Shown here one piece after another: positions 19,166 through 26,916 of a stretch of DNA of 64,000 bases (positions are counted from its first letter, which is position 1; each line of letters opens with the position of its first letter). Both the position numbers and the translations under genes were made by a program. This DNA is from Arenimonas sp049195245. Its GTDB lineage: Bacteria > Pseudomonadota > Gammaproteobacteria > Xanthomonadales > Xanthomonadaceae. The notes beneath the pieces were generated by a model. That model saw only the letters and a list, made by a program, of their open reading frames with translations. It had not been told where the DNA came from and made no database searches. The stretch spans positions 246,948 to 310,947 of the forward strand of contig NZ_JBMIRR010000023.1 of the NCBI RefSeq assembly GCF_049195245.1, given 5' to 3'.

Positions 19166-19435
19166 CTAGCCGCCGTGGCTGGGCTCCACCAGGCGCGGAT
19201 GAACCTCGCAGAAGGCCTCGAACAGCTCGCGACGCGCCTGCGCCGTCAGTTCGGTGGGCAGGAACACGGCGGTCTGGCCGGTACGGAACTGCACGGGCCG
19301 GCCTTCGTACAGCGAGAACTGCTCGACGCCGAGGCTGCCTTGGGTCACCAGTCCCTTCGCGCCGATCTCCACGACCGCTGGCGAAAGGTACTGAACGGTG
19401 AATTCATGTTTTCCAGAAACGAAGACGCACTTCAT
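19166..19435 (-). CDS. hypothetical protein, 89 residues
   Basis: I do not recognise this protein. It is short and soluble-looking, with a beta-rich first half (KCVFVSGKHEFTVQYLSPAVVEIG) and a helical end (TAQARRELFEAFCEVHPRL). The ATG at 19435 is preferred over an upstream TTG. It is separate from the FAD dehydrogenase gene and yraN, has no strong ribosome-binding site, and is followed by a TAG. Amino-acid composition looks like a real protein rather than a GC shadow, with K, F, E, Q and Y used freely. Confidence 0.6.
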   Translation of the reverse strand: MKCVFVSGKHEFTVQYLSPAVVEIGAKGLVTQGSLGVEQFSLYEGRPVQFRTGQTAVFLPTELTAQARRELFEAFCEVHPRLVEPSHGG

Positions 19436-19583
19436 TGCACAGATCGCCAACGGCGTCCTTGTTCAATCGGGGGGCCGCACTTTATGTGTGCGATTGCACC
19501 GATCTCAAGATTGCAGAATGCATCTTCAGGAAACGTCGCGACGTGTGCCGCGTAGTGACGCCTTCAAGGCGGCGAAGCGCGCG

Positions 19584-19964
19584 CTAGACGTCTTCCAAAC
19601 TGAACGCGTTGCGCAGCCAGCGCGCCTGCAGCATGCCTTCGGCGCCCTGCGCGGTGACCACGTCGAATCGGCAGGGCGCGTCCGTGAATTCACGCTGGCG
19701 TGAAAGCCACGCGCGTGCCGCCAGCACCATGCGGCGACGCTTGCCGTGGTCCACCGAGCCCGCGGCGCCACCGAAACGATCGCTGCTGCGATAGCGCACT
19801 TCGACGAAGACCAGGGTGTCGCCGTCGCGCATCACCAGGTCGAGTTCGCCGAAGCGGTAGTTGACGTTGCGGGCCAGCGTGACGAGGCCCGCGTGTTCGA
19901 GCGTGGCGCAGGCCAGCGCTTCGGCTGCCGCGCCGAGCTGCCTGCGGTCAGGGCGCGCCGGCAT
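19584..19964 (-). CDS. yraN: YraN family protein (UPF0102, predicted endonuclease fold)
   Basis: This 126-residue protein of the restriction-endonuclease-like fold shows GAAAEALACATLEHAGL, then the catalytic-type core ARNVNYRFGELDLVMRDGDT with LVFVEVRYRS (the E-x-D...V-E-V-R pattern) and CRFDVVTA. The biological role is not established in the family. The start overlaps the end of lpoA by 17 bp, and the lpoA-yraN pair is widespread in gammaproteobacteria. The ATG at 19964 is the only start that gives the family length of about 120. Confidence 0.93.
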   Translation of the reverse strand: MPARPDRRQLGAAAEALACATLEHAGLVTLARNVNYRFGELDLVMRDGDTLVFVEVRYRSSDRFGGAAGSVDHGKRRRMVLAARAWLSRQREFTDAPCRFDVVTAQGAEGMLQARWLRNAFSLEDV

Positions 19965-21681
19965 CGGGCAGCAGGGCGCCGTCCAGCGCCGGCCGCGAGC
20001 GGCCGCCGCTGAACACCGCCCAGGCCGGCTTGCGCTGCACGCCACCGAAACCGTCGAGCTGCAGTTCGCCGGTGGCCCCGCGCACCTGCGCACCCGGGTC
20101 GCTGGCCAGGTGGTCGAGGTAGGCCGCCAGTTGCCAGGCATCCATGCCGAAGGCGAACAGGCGCGAGCCGCCACCCTGCGCGCTGGGCAGGGTGCGGCCC
20201 AGCGTGTCGGGATCGGGCGAACCACGCAGGCCCAGCAGCCAGGGCAGCTCGGGGTATTCGATGCCGTCGAGTTCGGTGTCCATGCGCAGGTTGGCGCCCG
20301 AGAGGATCAGCGACGTTGCCACGCGCGGCACGCCGGTAAGCGCTGCGGTGTCCATCTGGCTCGACAGCAGGCGCGCCTGCGCGGCCTTGAGGCTCAGGAA
20401 GATCGCCTCGGGCCGGCCCCCCTGCATGGCCTGCCGCAGCGCCGGCACGTAGTCGGGGTTGCCTTCACTGACCGAGGTCTCGCCGATGATCTGGCCGCCG
20501 CGCGCGGTCAGGCGTTCGCGAAAGGCGGCGAGCGCACGCTGCGCGTTGTCGTCAGCTTGCGTGACCACCAGCACGCGACGCAGGCCGCGGTCGACGAGGC
20601 GGTCGGCCGCCGCGGCGCCCTCGTCCTCCGGCGACAGCGCGTAGGCGGCGCTGCCGGGCGGCGGCGGGATCGTGCCTCGGTTCAGTGCCAGCACCGGCAG
20701 ATCGAGTTCGGCCAGGCCAAAAAGTTCGTTGACTTCGTCGCGGGTGAGCGGCCCGACGAGCATCTGCGCGCCGTCCTCGCGCGCCTGCGCGAAGGCCGCA
20801 CGCACGCCGCCGCTGCCATGGGTGTCGTAGAACTTCAGTTGGGGCCGACGGCGCACTTCGCCGTAGTAGGCGGCCAGCAGGCCATCGCGCACGCTGTGGC
20901 CAGCGGCTGCGAGCGGTCCGCTGAGCGGCAGCAGCGCGGCCAGCCGCTCCGGCGGGCGATAGCCGTCGCGATCGGCGGCGGGCAGGGCGTCCAGCCCCGG
21001 CGACGAGGCCTCGCGGTCGTAGGGGCGCGGCAGGGGCAGCCCGCGCTGCGTGAGGGCCCGGCCGGCGTAGCGGTAAAGCGGATGCCCGGGGGGCAGCGCG
21101 GCCGCGCCGCTGGCCAGCAGGGCATCGGACTGCGCGGCCAGCAGTTTGTCGATGCGGCGTACGTTTTCGGCGCGCGCGCCGCGGTCCAGCGATTCGTGCA
21201 GCCAGGCCAGTTCGCCGGCGGCGTCGAACCCGCGACCGGTGCCTTCCAGCGCCTGCGCGCGCAGGCCGTGCCAGCGCGCACGCAGCGCTGCCGGCACCGA
21301 CTCGCGCGACTGGCCAAGCAGGGCCAGGGCCTCCGGCCACTGCGCGGCATCGGCCAGGAAGTGCGCGTTCATCAGGTCGTGCAGCAGCAGGTCGCGGCCC
21401 TCGAGCCGGCGCTTGCCCGCCTGCGACAGGGCCTGGCGCGAGGCGCCCTTGTCGCCGGCCAGCCAGTACTGGTCGGCCGCGTAGAGCCAGGCGCGATCGC
21501 GCGCGGCCCCGCGGCTGCCCACGGCCGAATCGGCCCAGGCGCGGGCGGCCTCCAGATGCTTGCCTTCCTCGGCCAGGCGCTGTGCGCTGACCTGTACGCC
21601 GGAGGTTTCCGGCGCCACGGACACGCTGGCGCAGCCGGACATCAGGGCCAGGGCGAGCAGGAGGGTAGCGAATCGCGACAT
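19948..21681 (-). CDS. lpoA: penicillin-binding protein activator LpoA (outer-membrane lipoprotein)
   Basis: This 577-residue lipoprotein has a signal peptide of about 17 residues ending in the lipobox LMSGC, so Cys17 would be lipidated. The N-terminal region is helical and repeat-like (residues 30-230). The C-terminal part is a type 1 periplasmic-binding fold (LAALLPLSGPLAAAGHSVRDGL, VGPLTRDEVNEL, LFAFGMDAWQLAAYLDHL). LpoA reaches through the periplasm to stimulate PBP1A. It is divergent from rsmI, as in E. coli and many relatives. Some catalogues call it LppC. Confidence 0.93.
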   Translation of the reverse strand: MSRFATLLLALALMSGCASVSVAPETSGVQVSAQRLAEEGKHLEAARAWADSAVGSRGAARDRAWLYAADQYWLAGDKGASRQALSQAGKRRLEGRDLLLHDLMNAHFLADAAQWPEALALLGQSRESVPAALRARWHGLRAQALEGTGRGFDAAGELAWLHESLDRGARAENVRRIDKLLAAQSDALLASGAAALPPGHPLYRYAGRALTQRGLPLPRPYDREASSPGLDALPAADRDGYRPPERLAALLPLSGPLAAAGHSVRDGLLAAYYGEVRRRPQLKFYDTHGSGGVRAAFAQAREDGAQMLVGPLTRDEVNELFGLAELDLPVLALNRGTIPPPPGSAAYALSPEDEGAAAADRLVDRGLRRVLVVTQADDNAQRALAAFRERLTARGGQIIGETSVSEGNPDYVPALRQAMQGGRPEAIFLSLKAAQARLLSSQMDTAALTGVPRVATSLILSGANLRMDTELDGIEYPELPWLLGLRGSPDPDTLGRTLPSAQGGGSRLFAFGMDAWQLAAYLDHLASDPGAQVRGATGELQLDGFGGVQRKPAWAVFSGGRSRPALDGALLPDAGAP

Positions 21682-21855
21682 GGGGAAGGGTCCGGAAAGG
21701 GTAGATCCAAGGGAATGATACCCGGTGGACCCGCGGCCGGCGTGGCACAGGCATTATGATTCCGGGCACACCATGACCGCGTAGGAAAAGGCAGGTCGCC
21801 GGGGTCGTCAGACGCGTGTTCGGCGCATCCGCCGCGGCTTCAACAAGGACAGGCA

Positions 21856-22692
21856 ATGGCGACGACCAAGGCGGGAACCCTCTACGTGGTGGCGACGCCG
21901 ATCGGCAACCTCGGCGACCTCAGCCCGCGGGCGCGCGAGGTCCTGTCTGCCGTGGACGCGATCTGCGCCGAGGACACGCGACATACGCGCCAGCTGCTGG
22001 TGGCGGTCGGCATCGACCGGCCGCTGCTGGCGCTGCATGAACACAATGAAGGCGAGATCGCCTGGAAACTGGTCGAGCGCCTCAAGTCCGGCGACGCCCT
22101 GGCCCTCGTGTCCGACGCCGGCACGCCCCTGGTGAGCGACCCGGGCTATCGCCTGGTGCGCGAGGTGCGCGCCGCCGGCCTGGCCGTCAGCCCCATCCCC
22201 GGCGCCTGCGCCGCGATCGCGGCGTTGTCGGTCGCGGGCATCCCCAGCGACCGCTTCTGTTTCGAAGGTTTCCTGCCGGCCAAATCCTCCGCGCGCCGCG
22301 AGCGCCTGGCGGCGCTGTCGCGCGAAACGCGCACCCTGGTCTTCTACGAAAGCTCGCATCGCATCGAAGAATCGCTGCGCGATCTGGTGGCGATGTTCGG
22401 CGGCGACCGTGAAGCGGTGATCGGCCGCGAACTGACCAAGCTTTTCGAAACCGTGCTGGGCGACACCCTGGACACCCTGGCCGCGCAGGTCGCCGCCGAC
22501 GAACACCAGCGCAAGGGCGAGTTCGTGATCATCGTGCGCGGCTGCGACGACGACGCGTCCGCGCGCCTGCTCGAAGGCCAGCGCCTCTACGCCAAGCTGG
22601 CCGAGCACCTCAAACCGTCACTGGCCGCCAAGCTCGCGGCCGACATCAGCGGCGCGCCACGCAAGTCGCTTTATGGCGGGGGCGGGGAGTGA
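21856..22692 (+). CDS. rsmI: 16S rRNA (cytidine-1402 2'-O)-methyltransferase
   Basis: This 278-residue SAM enzyme of the tetrapyrrole methylase fold shows TLYVVATPIGNLGDLSPRA at the start, then AEDTRHTRQLL, LVSDAGTPLVSDPG, PIPGACAAIAALS and the C-terminal GRELTKLFE. It methylates the ribose of C1402 in the ribosomal decoding centre; the base methylation is by RsmH, encoded 1.2 kb downstream. The gene is divergent from lpoA and lies directly upstream of rnpB. The ATG at 21856 follows an AAGGAC site. Confidence 0.97.
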   Translation: MATTKAGTLYVVATPIGNLGDLSPRAREVLSAVDAICAEDTRHTRQLLVAVGIDRPLLALHEHNEGEIAWKLVERLKSGDALALVSDAGTPLVSDPGYRLVREVRAAGLAVSPIPGACAAIAALSVAGIPSDRFCFEGFLPAKSSARRERLAALSRETRTLVFYESSHRIEESLRDLVAMFGGDREAVIGRELTKLFETVLGDTLDTLAAQVAADEHQRKGEFVIIVRGCDDDASARLLEGQRLYAKLAEHLKPSLAAKLAADISGAPRKSLYGGGGE

Positions 22693-22756
22693 TTTGTCTT
22701 GACGCGGATGAACGCGGAGTACGTGGATAAGACAAAAGTGCGAGAATCCACCCCGG

Positions 22757-23108
22757 CGGAGTCGGTCAAGGCAGTCGCGTCGCAGCAATGCGCCGAGGAA
22801 AGTCCGGGCTCCACAGAGCAGGGTGCCAGGTAACGCCTGGGCGGCGTGAGCCGACGGAAAGTGCAACAGAAAACAAACCGCCGAACGGCCCGAAAGGGTG
22901 CGTGGTAAGGGCGAAACGGTGGGGTAAGAGCCCACCGCCCGAGGGGACAACGCCTCGGGGCACGGCAAACCCCACCCGGAGCAAGTCCAAATAGGGGTGC
23001 TATGGCATGGCTCGTGCCGCACCCGGGTTGGATGCTTGATCCCAGCGGTGACGCTGGGGCTAGAGGAATGACTGTCCCAGACAGAACCCGGCTTAAGGGC
23101 CGGCTCCG
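22757..23108 (+). ncRNA. rnpB: RNase P RNA (class A)
   Basis: This stretch shows the universal RNase P blocks in order. GAGGAAAGTCCGGGCTCC and GCAGGGTGCCAGGTAACGCC (CR-I region) are followed by GTGCAACAGAAAACAAACCG, GGTAAGAGCCCACC, CCACCCGGAGCAAGTCCAAA (P15 region), and at the 3' side AGAGGAATGACTG and ACAGAACCCGGCTTA. The ends pair to form P1: CGGAGTCGGTC at 22757 with GGCCGGCTCCG ending at 23108, 11 pairs counting G-U. The ends are set by that helix. The product is the ribozyme that matures tRNA 5' ends. A TTGACG at 22699 may be part of its promoter, but no good -10 was found. Confidence 0.97.
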
Positions 23109-23344
23109 CCACTTTCCTCCCTGGTCCCGGTCCCCGGGGCCTGCGTTTGCGCAAGCGACGCCGGTCCGGGCTTCGCGCGGACACGTCGGACCGGCTGGCC
23201 AGCGTCGGTGACGCTTCCGTGCACTGTTTCACAGCCCGGGATCAAACCCATGTGAAACAACACTTGCCAAACGGTTCTTAAACAAGACTCTCAAGTCTGG
23301 CGCAAGGTCTTGATCCACCTAGCGAAATTGCCCCTTTTTTGTCC

Positions 23345-23373
23345 TTGACAGCCCTGTAGGGCAGGACTAACGT
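23345..23373 (+). promoter_or_regulatory. sigma70-type promoter of the dcw cluster
   Basis: The -35 is TTGACA (23345-23350, consensus). The spacer is exactly 17 bp and the -10 is TAACGT (23368-23373, 4 of 6). The spacer contains the perfect palindrome GCCCTGTAGGGC (23351-23362), which could bind a regulator. It lies 62 bp upstream of the mraZ ATG and is the only good promoter seen before the division cluster. Confidence 0.7.
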
Positions 23374-23397
23374 GGGCTTCCGGGGGAATTCCGGGTT
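23373..23397 (+). promoter_or_regulatory. possible MraZ-binding box (three 10-bp-spaced G-rich repeats)
   Basis: Three GGG-containing pentamers occur with a 10-bp period: TGGGC at 23373, GGGGA at 23383 and GGGTT at 23393. MraZ is known to bind TGGGN direct repeats separated by 5 bp just upstream of its own gene. Only the first copy matches TGGG exactly, so the box is degenerate. It sits right after the -10 element, where binding would repress transcription. Confidence 0.45.
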
Positions 23398-23434
23398 TTT
23401 CGTGGCTTTTGGTGGATAAGGATTGATCCAGGGC

Positions 23435-23881
23435 ATGTTCCAGGGCGAGACCGCGATCACGATCGACGACAAGGGCCGTCTGGCGATTCCCACCGCCTAC
23501 CGGGACCTGGTCGCGCGCGCCTGCGCCAACCGCCTGGTCGTGACCTACAACCCCTACGAAGCCGGCTGCCTGTGGCTGTACCCGGAGCAGACCTGGGAAA
23601 AGGTCCGCGACCAGGTCAACGCCCTGCCCAACGCCAAGCGCGTGCACCGCAACCTGCAGCTCAAGCTGGTCGGCGCCGCCACGGTGGTCGAGCCCGACGG
23701 CAGCGGCCGCGTGCTGCTGCCCGCCAGCCACCGCAATGCGGCGGCGATCGAAAAGAAAGCCGTGCTGCTCGGAATGGGCGGCAAGTTCGAACTTTGGAGC
23801 GAGCAGGCTCACCTCGCGCAGATCCGTCAGACCATCGGGGAAGACGAGATCAGCGAGGACATGCTCGACCTCAGGCTGTGA
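23435..23881 (+). CDS. mraZ: transcriptional regulator MraZ
   Basis: This 148-residue protein has two AbrB-like swapped-hairpin domains. It opens MFQGETAITIDDKGRLAIP, and the second repeat is centred on ATVVEPDGSGRVLLPASHR. MraZ forms a ring-shaped oligomer and represses its own dcw operon. The ATG at 23435 is preferred over an in-frame TTG 12 bp upstream because it matches the conserved start. AAGG at about 23418 may be the ribosome-binding site. The TGA overlaps the GTG of rsmH. Confidence 0.96.
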   Translation: MFQGETAITIDDKGRLAIPTAYRDLVARACANRLVVTYNPYEAGCLWLYPEQTWEKVRDQVNALPNAKRVHRNLQLKLVGAATVVEPDGSGRVLLPASHRNAAAIEKKAVLLGMGGKFELWSEQAHLAQIRQTIGEDEISEDMLDLRL

Positions 23882-24840
23882 CGGGCGCGGCCGGGGTGCG
23901 GGAACACGCGCAGCCCAGCCATCTCCCGGTGATGTTCGCCCAGGCGCTCGACGGCCTGCGCGTGGTGGGGAATGGCAGGTACCTGGATGGCACGTTTGGC
24001 CGCGGCGGACACGCCCGCGGCCTGCTCGACCGGCTGGGGCCGGATGGACGGCTGTTGGTGATGGACAAGGACCCGGAAGCGATCGCCATGGCCCGCAGCC
24101 TTGCGGATGAGGACGCGCGCGTGGCGGTGTACCGCGGCTCGTTCGCCGACCTGGCCGGCTGGGACGAAACCCTGCCTGGCCTAGACGGCGTCTTCTTCGA
24201 CCTGGGCGTGTCGTCCCCGCAGCTGGACGTGGCCGAGCGCGGCTTCAGCTTCAGCAAGGACGGTCCGCTGGACATGCGCATGGATCCGGACTCGGGCGAA
24301 AGCGCCGCCAACTGGCTGGCCCGCGCCACCGATACCGAGATCGCCGACGTGCTGTGGACCTACGGCGAGGAAAAGCTCAGCCGCAAGATCGCCCGCACCA
24401 TCGTCGCCCGTCGCGACGACACCCCGATCCTGCGCACCGCCCAGCTGGCCGAGCTGATCGCGTCGGTGGTGGGTCGCGGCGACAGCAAGATCCACCCCGC
24501 CACCCGCAGCTTCCAGGCCATCCGCATCCACATCAACCGCGAACTCGAGGACCTCGAGCGCGGCCTGGACGCGGCCCTCGCGCGGCTGAAGCCGGGCGGC
24601 CGGCTGGCGGTGATCAGCTTCCATTCGCTGGAAGACCGCATCGTCAAGCGCTTCATCGCCGCCGCGGCCAAGGCGCCCCCGGGCAACCGCCGCATGCCGG
24701 TGGCGCAGGACTTCACGCCCAGTCTGCGCGACCTGGGCGGCGCGCAGCGGGCCGAGTCCTCCGAGACGACGGTGAACCCGCGCGCCCGCAGCGCCGTGCT
24801 GCGCGTGGCGGAAAAGATCGGCGCGGAGGCAGCGGCATGA
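23878..24840 (+). CDS. rsmH: 16S rRNA (cytosine-1402 N4)-methyltransferase
   Basis: The product has about 320 residues. The SAM motif is YLDGTFGRGGHARGLLDRLG, then VYRGSFADLAGW, FFDLGVSSPQLDVAERGFSF and DMRMDPDSGESAANWL. The C-terminal part has TRSFQAIRIHINRELEDLE and VISFHSLEDRIVKRF. I place the start at the GTG overlapping the mraZ stop (GTGA, 23878); a GTG at 23896 is possible. The enzyme methylates C1402 N4 and partners RsmI. It overlaps ftsL by 4 bp. Confidence 0.95.
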   Translation: MTGAAGVREHAQPSHLPVMFAQALDGLRVVGNGRYLDGTFGRGGHARGLLDRLGPDGRLLVMDKDPEAIAMARSLADEDARVAVYRGSFADLAGWDETLPGLDGVFFDLGVSSPQLDVAERGFSFSKDGPLDMRMDPDSGESAANWLARATDTEIADVLWTYGEEKLSRKIARTIVARRDDTPILRTAQLAELIASVVGRGDSKIHPATRSFQAIRIHINRELEDLERGLDAALARLKPGGRLAVISFHSLEDRIVKRFIAAAAKAPPGNRRMPVAQDFTPSLRDLGGAQRAESSETTVNPRARSAVLRVAEKIGAEAAA

Positions 24841-25106
24841 GCCTGCGCACCTTCCTGCTGCTGGTGCTGGTGACCGGCGTGCTGGGCAGCGCGGTCGGCG
24901 TCGTGTACGCCCGGCACCTGCATCGCCAGGCCTACATCGCGCTGTCGGGCCTGGAGCACGACCGCGACGAACTCAACATCGACTTCGGCCGCCTGCAGCT
25001 GGAACAGGCCACCTGGTCGGAGGCCAACCGCATCGAGCAGGTTGCCGGCAACCGCATCGGCATGCGCTACCCGACCGACGACGACATCGTGGTGCTGCAG
25101 CCATGA
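24837..25106 (+). CDS. ftsL: cell division protein FtsL
   Basis: This 89-residue bitopic protein has a short cytoplasmic start, one membrane helix (residues 5-25) and a periplasmic coiled coil (RDELNIDFGRLQLEQATWSEANRIEQVA), ending in the usual GMRYPTDDDIVVLQP. It forms the FtsQLB divisome subcomplex. It starts within the rsmH stop (ATGA) and overlaps ftsI by 4 bp. The position and topology settle the call, since FtsL sequences are weakly conserved. Confidence 0.93.
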   Translation: MSLRTFLLLVLVTGVLGSAVGVVYARHLHRQAYIALSGLEHDRDELNIDFGRLQLEQATWSEANRIEQVAGNRIGMRYPTDDDIVVLQP

Positions 25107-26908
25107 AGGTCCAGCGCAGCACCTACAGCCTCCGCCACCGGCTCATCGCCGTGGTCGGCGTGCTGGGCGTGTGCGGCCTGGTGCTGGTGGGACGCGCCGC
25201 GCACCTGCAGCTGATCAGCCCGGACTTCTACCAGCAGCAGGGCGACGCGCGCTTCCTGCGCGAAGTGCCGATCCCGACCTCGCGCGGCATGATCACCGAC
25301 CGCAACGGCGAGCCGCTGGCGGTGTCCTCGCCGGTGGAATCGGTGTGGGCCAATCCCAAGGAAGTGCTGCAGCACGCCGACCAGCTGCCGGCGCTGGCCG
25401 GTGCCCTGGGCATTCCGGCCGAAGTGCTGCAGCAGCGCATCCTGCAGAAGGCCGACAAGGAGTTCATCTACCTGCGCCGGCACATGAACCCCGCCAGCGC
25501 GCAGGCCGTGGTCGACCTGGGCGTGCCGGGCGTGTACTCGCAGCGCGAGTTCCGCCGCTTCTACCCGCACGGCGAGGTGATGGCGCACGTGCTGGGCTTC
25601 ACCAACATCGACGACCGCGGCCAGGAAGGGCTGGAGCTGGCCTTCGACGACTGGCTGACCGGCAAGAAGGGCTCGCAGCGCATCATCCGCGACCGCCGCG
25701 GCCGCACCGTGGAGAACGTGGACCTGGTGCAGGCGGCCGAGCCGGGCCACGACCTGGTGCTGTCCATCGACCGCCGCATCCAGTACCTCGCGTATCGCGA
25801 GCTCAAGTCCTCGCTGATCGAGCACGGCGCCAGCAGCGGCTCGATCGTGGTGGTGGATGTGCCCACGGGCGAGATCCTGGCCATGGTCAACCAGCCGTCC
25901 TTCAACCCGAACGCGCGCGAGTCGGCGACCATGGACGCGATGCGCAACCGCGCCGTCACCGACGTGGTCGAACCGGGCTCGGTGATGAAGACCCTGACGC
26001 TGGCGGCGGCGCTGGAGAGCGGCAAGTTCACGCCCGACACGCCGGTGGATACCTCGCCCGGCTACATGACCCTGCCCGGCGGCCATCCGATCCGCGATTT
26101 CCGCAACTACGGCATGCTCACGCTGACCGGCGTGCTGACCAAGAGCTCCAACGTCGGCGCCACGCGCATCTCCAACGAACTCACGCGCGAACACCAGTAC
26201 GACATGTACCAGCGCTTCGGCCTGGGCCAGCCCAGCGGCAGCGGCTTCATCGGCGAGGTGCAGGGCGTGCTGCGTTCCCCGAACGAGTGGGGTCCGGCCG
26301 AGAAGGCCACCATCGCCTACGGCTACGGCCTGTCGGTGACGCCGCTGCAGCTGGCGCGGGCCTACGCCGCGATCGGCAACGGCGGCCGGATCCACGAGGC
26401 CACCTTCGTCAAGGGCGCCGATTCGCCCAGCACGCAGGTGGTGGACCCCGTCATCGCCCGCCAGCTGATGACGATGATGGAAACCGTGACCGGGCCGGAA
26501 GGCACTGCGCGTCGCGCGGCCGTGCTCGGCTACCGCGTCGCCGGCAAGACCGGCACGGCGCGCAAGGCGGGCGGCGGTGGCTATGTCGCCAACCGCCATG
26601 CGGCGGTGTTCGTGGGCCTGGTGCCGGCCTCGAATCCCAAGTTCGCGATGGCGGTGGTGATCCACGACGCCCAGGGCCTGGAGTACGGCGGTGGCGCGGT
26701 GTCCGCGCCGGTCTTCCACCACGTGATGGAAGGCGCGCTGCGGCTGATGGACGTGCCGCCGGACAACATCGAGCAATGGTTTGCCGCGCAGGCCAAGCGC
26801 AAGGCCGCCGCCCTGGCGGCCGCGCCGCGTCCGGCGCCGGTCGCGGTGACGGTGGCGGCACCCGCCGCGCCCGCGCCGGCCAGCGCACCCGCCGAGGTGC
26901 TGCGTTGA
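25103..26908 (+). CDS. ftsI: peptidoglycan transpeptidase FtsI (PBP3)
   Basis: This 601-residue class B penicillin-binding protein has a cytoplasmic N-terminus and a membrane anchor at about 13-36. The pedestal domain contains PTSRGMITDRNGEPLAVS. The transpeptidase domain has the nucleophile motif S293-VMK, the SSN motif (KSSNVG) and K482-TG in AGKTGTARK. It cross-links septal peptidoglycan with FtsW. The final about 40 residues are an alanine- and proline-rich tail (for example PAPVAVTVAAPAAPAPASAP) beyond the catalytic domain, probably disordered. It overlaps ftsL by 4 bp and murE follows after 8 bp. Confidence 0.97.
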   Translation: MKVQRSTYSLRHRLIAVVGVLGVCGLVLVGRAAHLQLISPDFYQQQGDARFLREVPIPTSRGMITDRNGEPLAVSSPVESVWANPKEVLQHADQLPALAGALGIPAEVLQQRILQKADKEFIYLRRHMNPASAQAVVDLGVPGVYSQREFRRFYPHGEVMAHVLGFTNIDDRGQEGLELAFDDWLTGKKGSQRIIRDRRGRTVENVDLVQAAEPGHDLVLSIDRRIQYLAYRELKSSLIEHGASSGSIVVVDVPTGEILAMVNQPSFNPNARESATMDAMRNRAVTDVVEPGSVMKTLTLAAALESGKFTPDTPVDTSPGYMTLPGGHPIRDFRNYGMLTLTGVLTKSSNVGATRISNELTREHQYDMYQRFGLGQPSGSGFIGEVQGVLRSPNEWGPAEKATIAYGYGLSVTPLQLARAYAAIGNGGRIHEATFVKGADSPSTQVVDPVIARQLMTMMETVTGPEGTARRAAVLGYRVAGKTGTARKAGGGGYVANRHAAVFVGLVPASNPKFAMAVVIHDAQGLEYGGGAVSAPVFHHVMEGALRLMDVPPDNIEQWFAAQAKRKAAALAAAPRPAPVAVTVAAPAAPAPASAPAEVLR

Positions 26909-26916
26909 TCCGCGCC

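Noticed and set aside
22699..22730. TTGACG plus GGATAA as an rnpB promoter
   Set aside because: The spacing is 20 bp and the -10 match is poor; noted but not called as a feature.
22618..23232. Minus-strand open frame (204 codons) across the RNase P RNA gene
   Set aside because: The region is rnpB, with conserved structure; an antisense gene is not supported.
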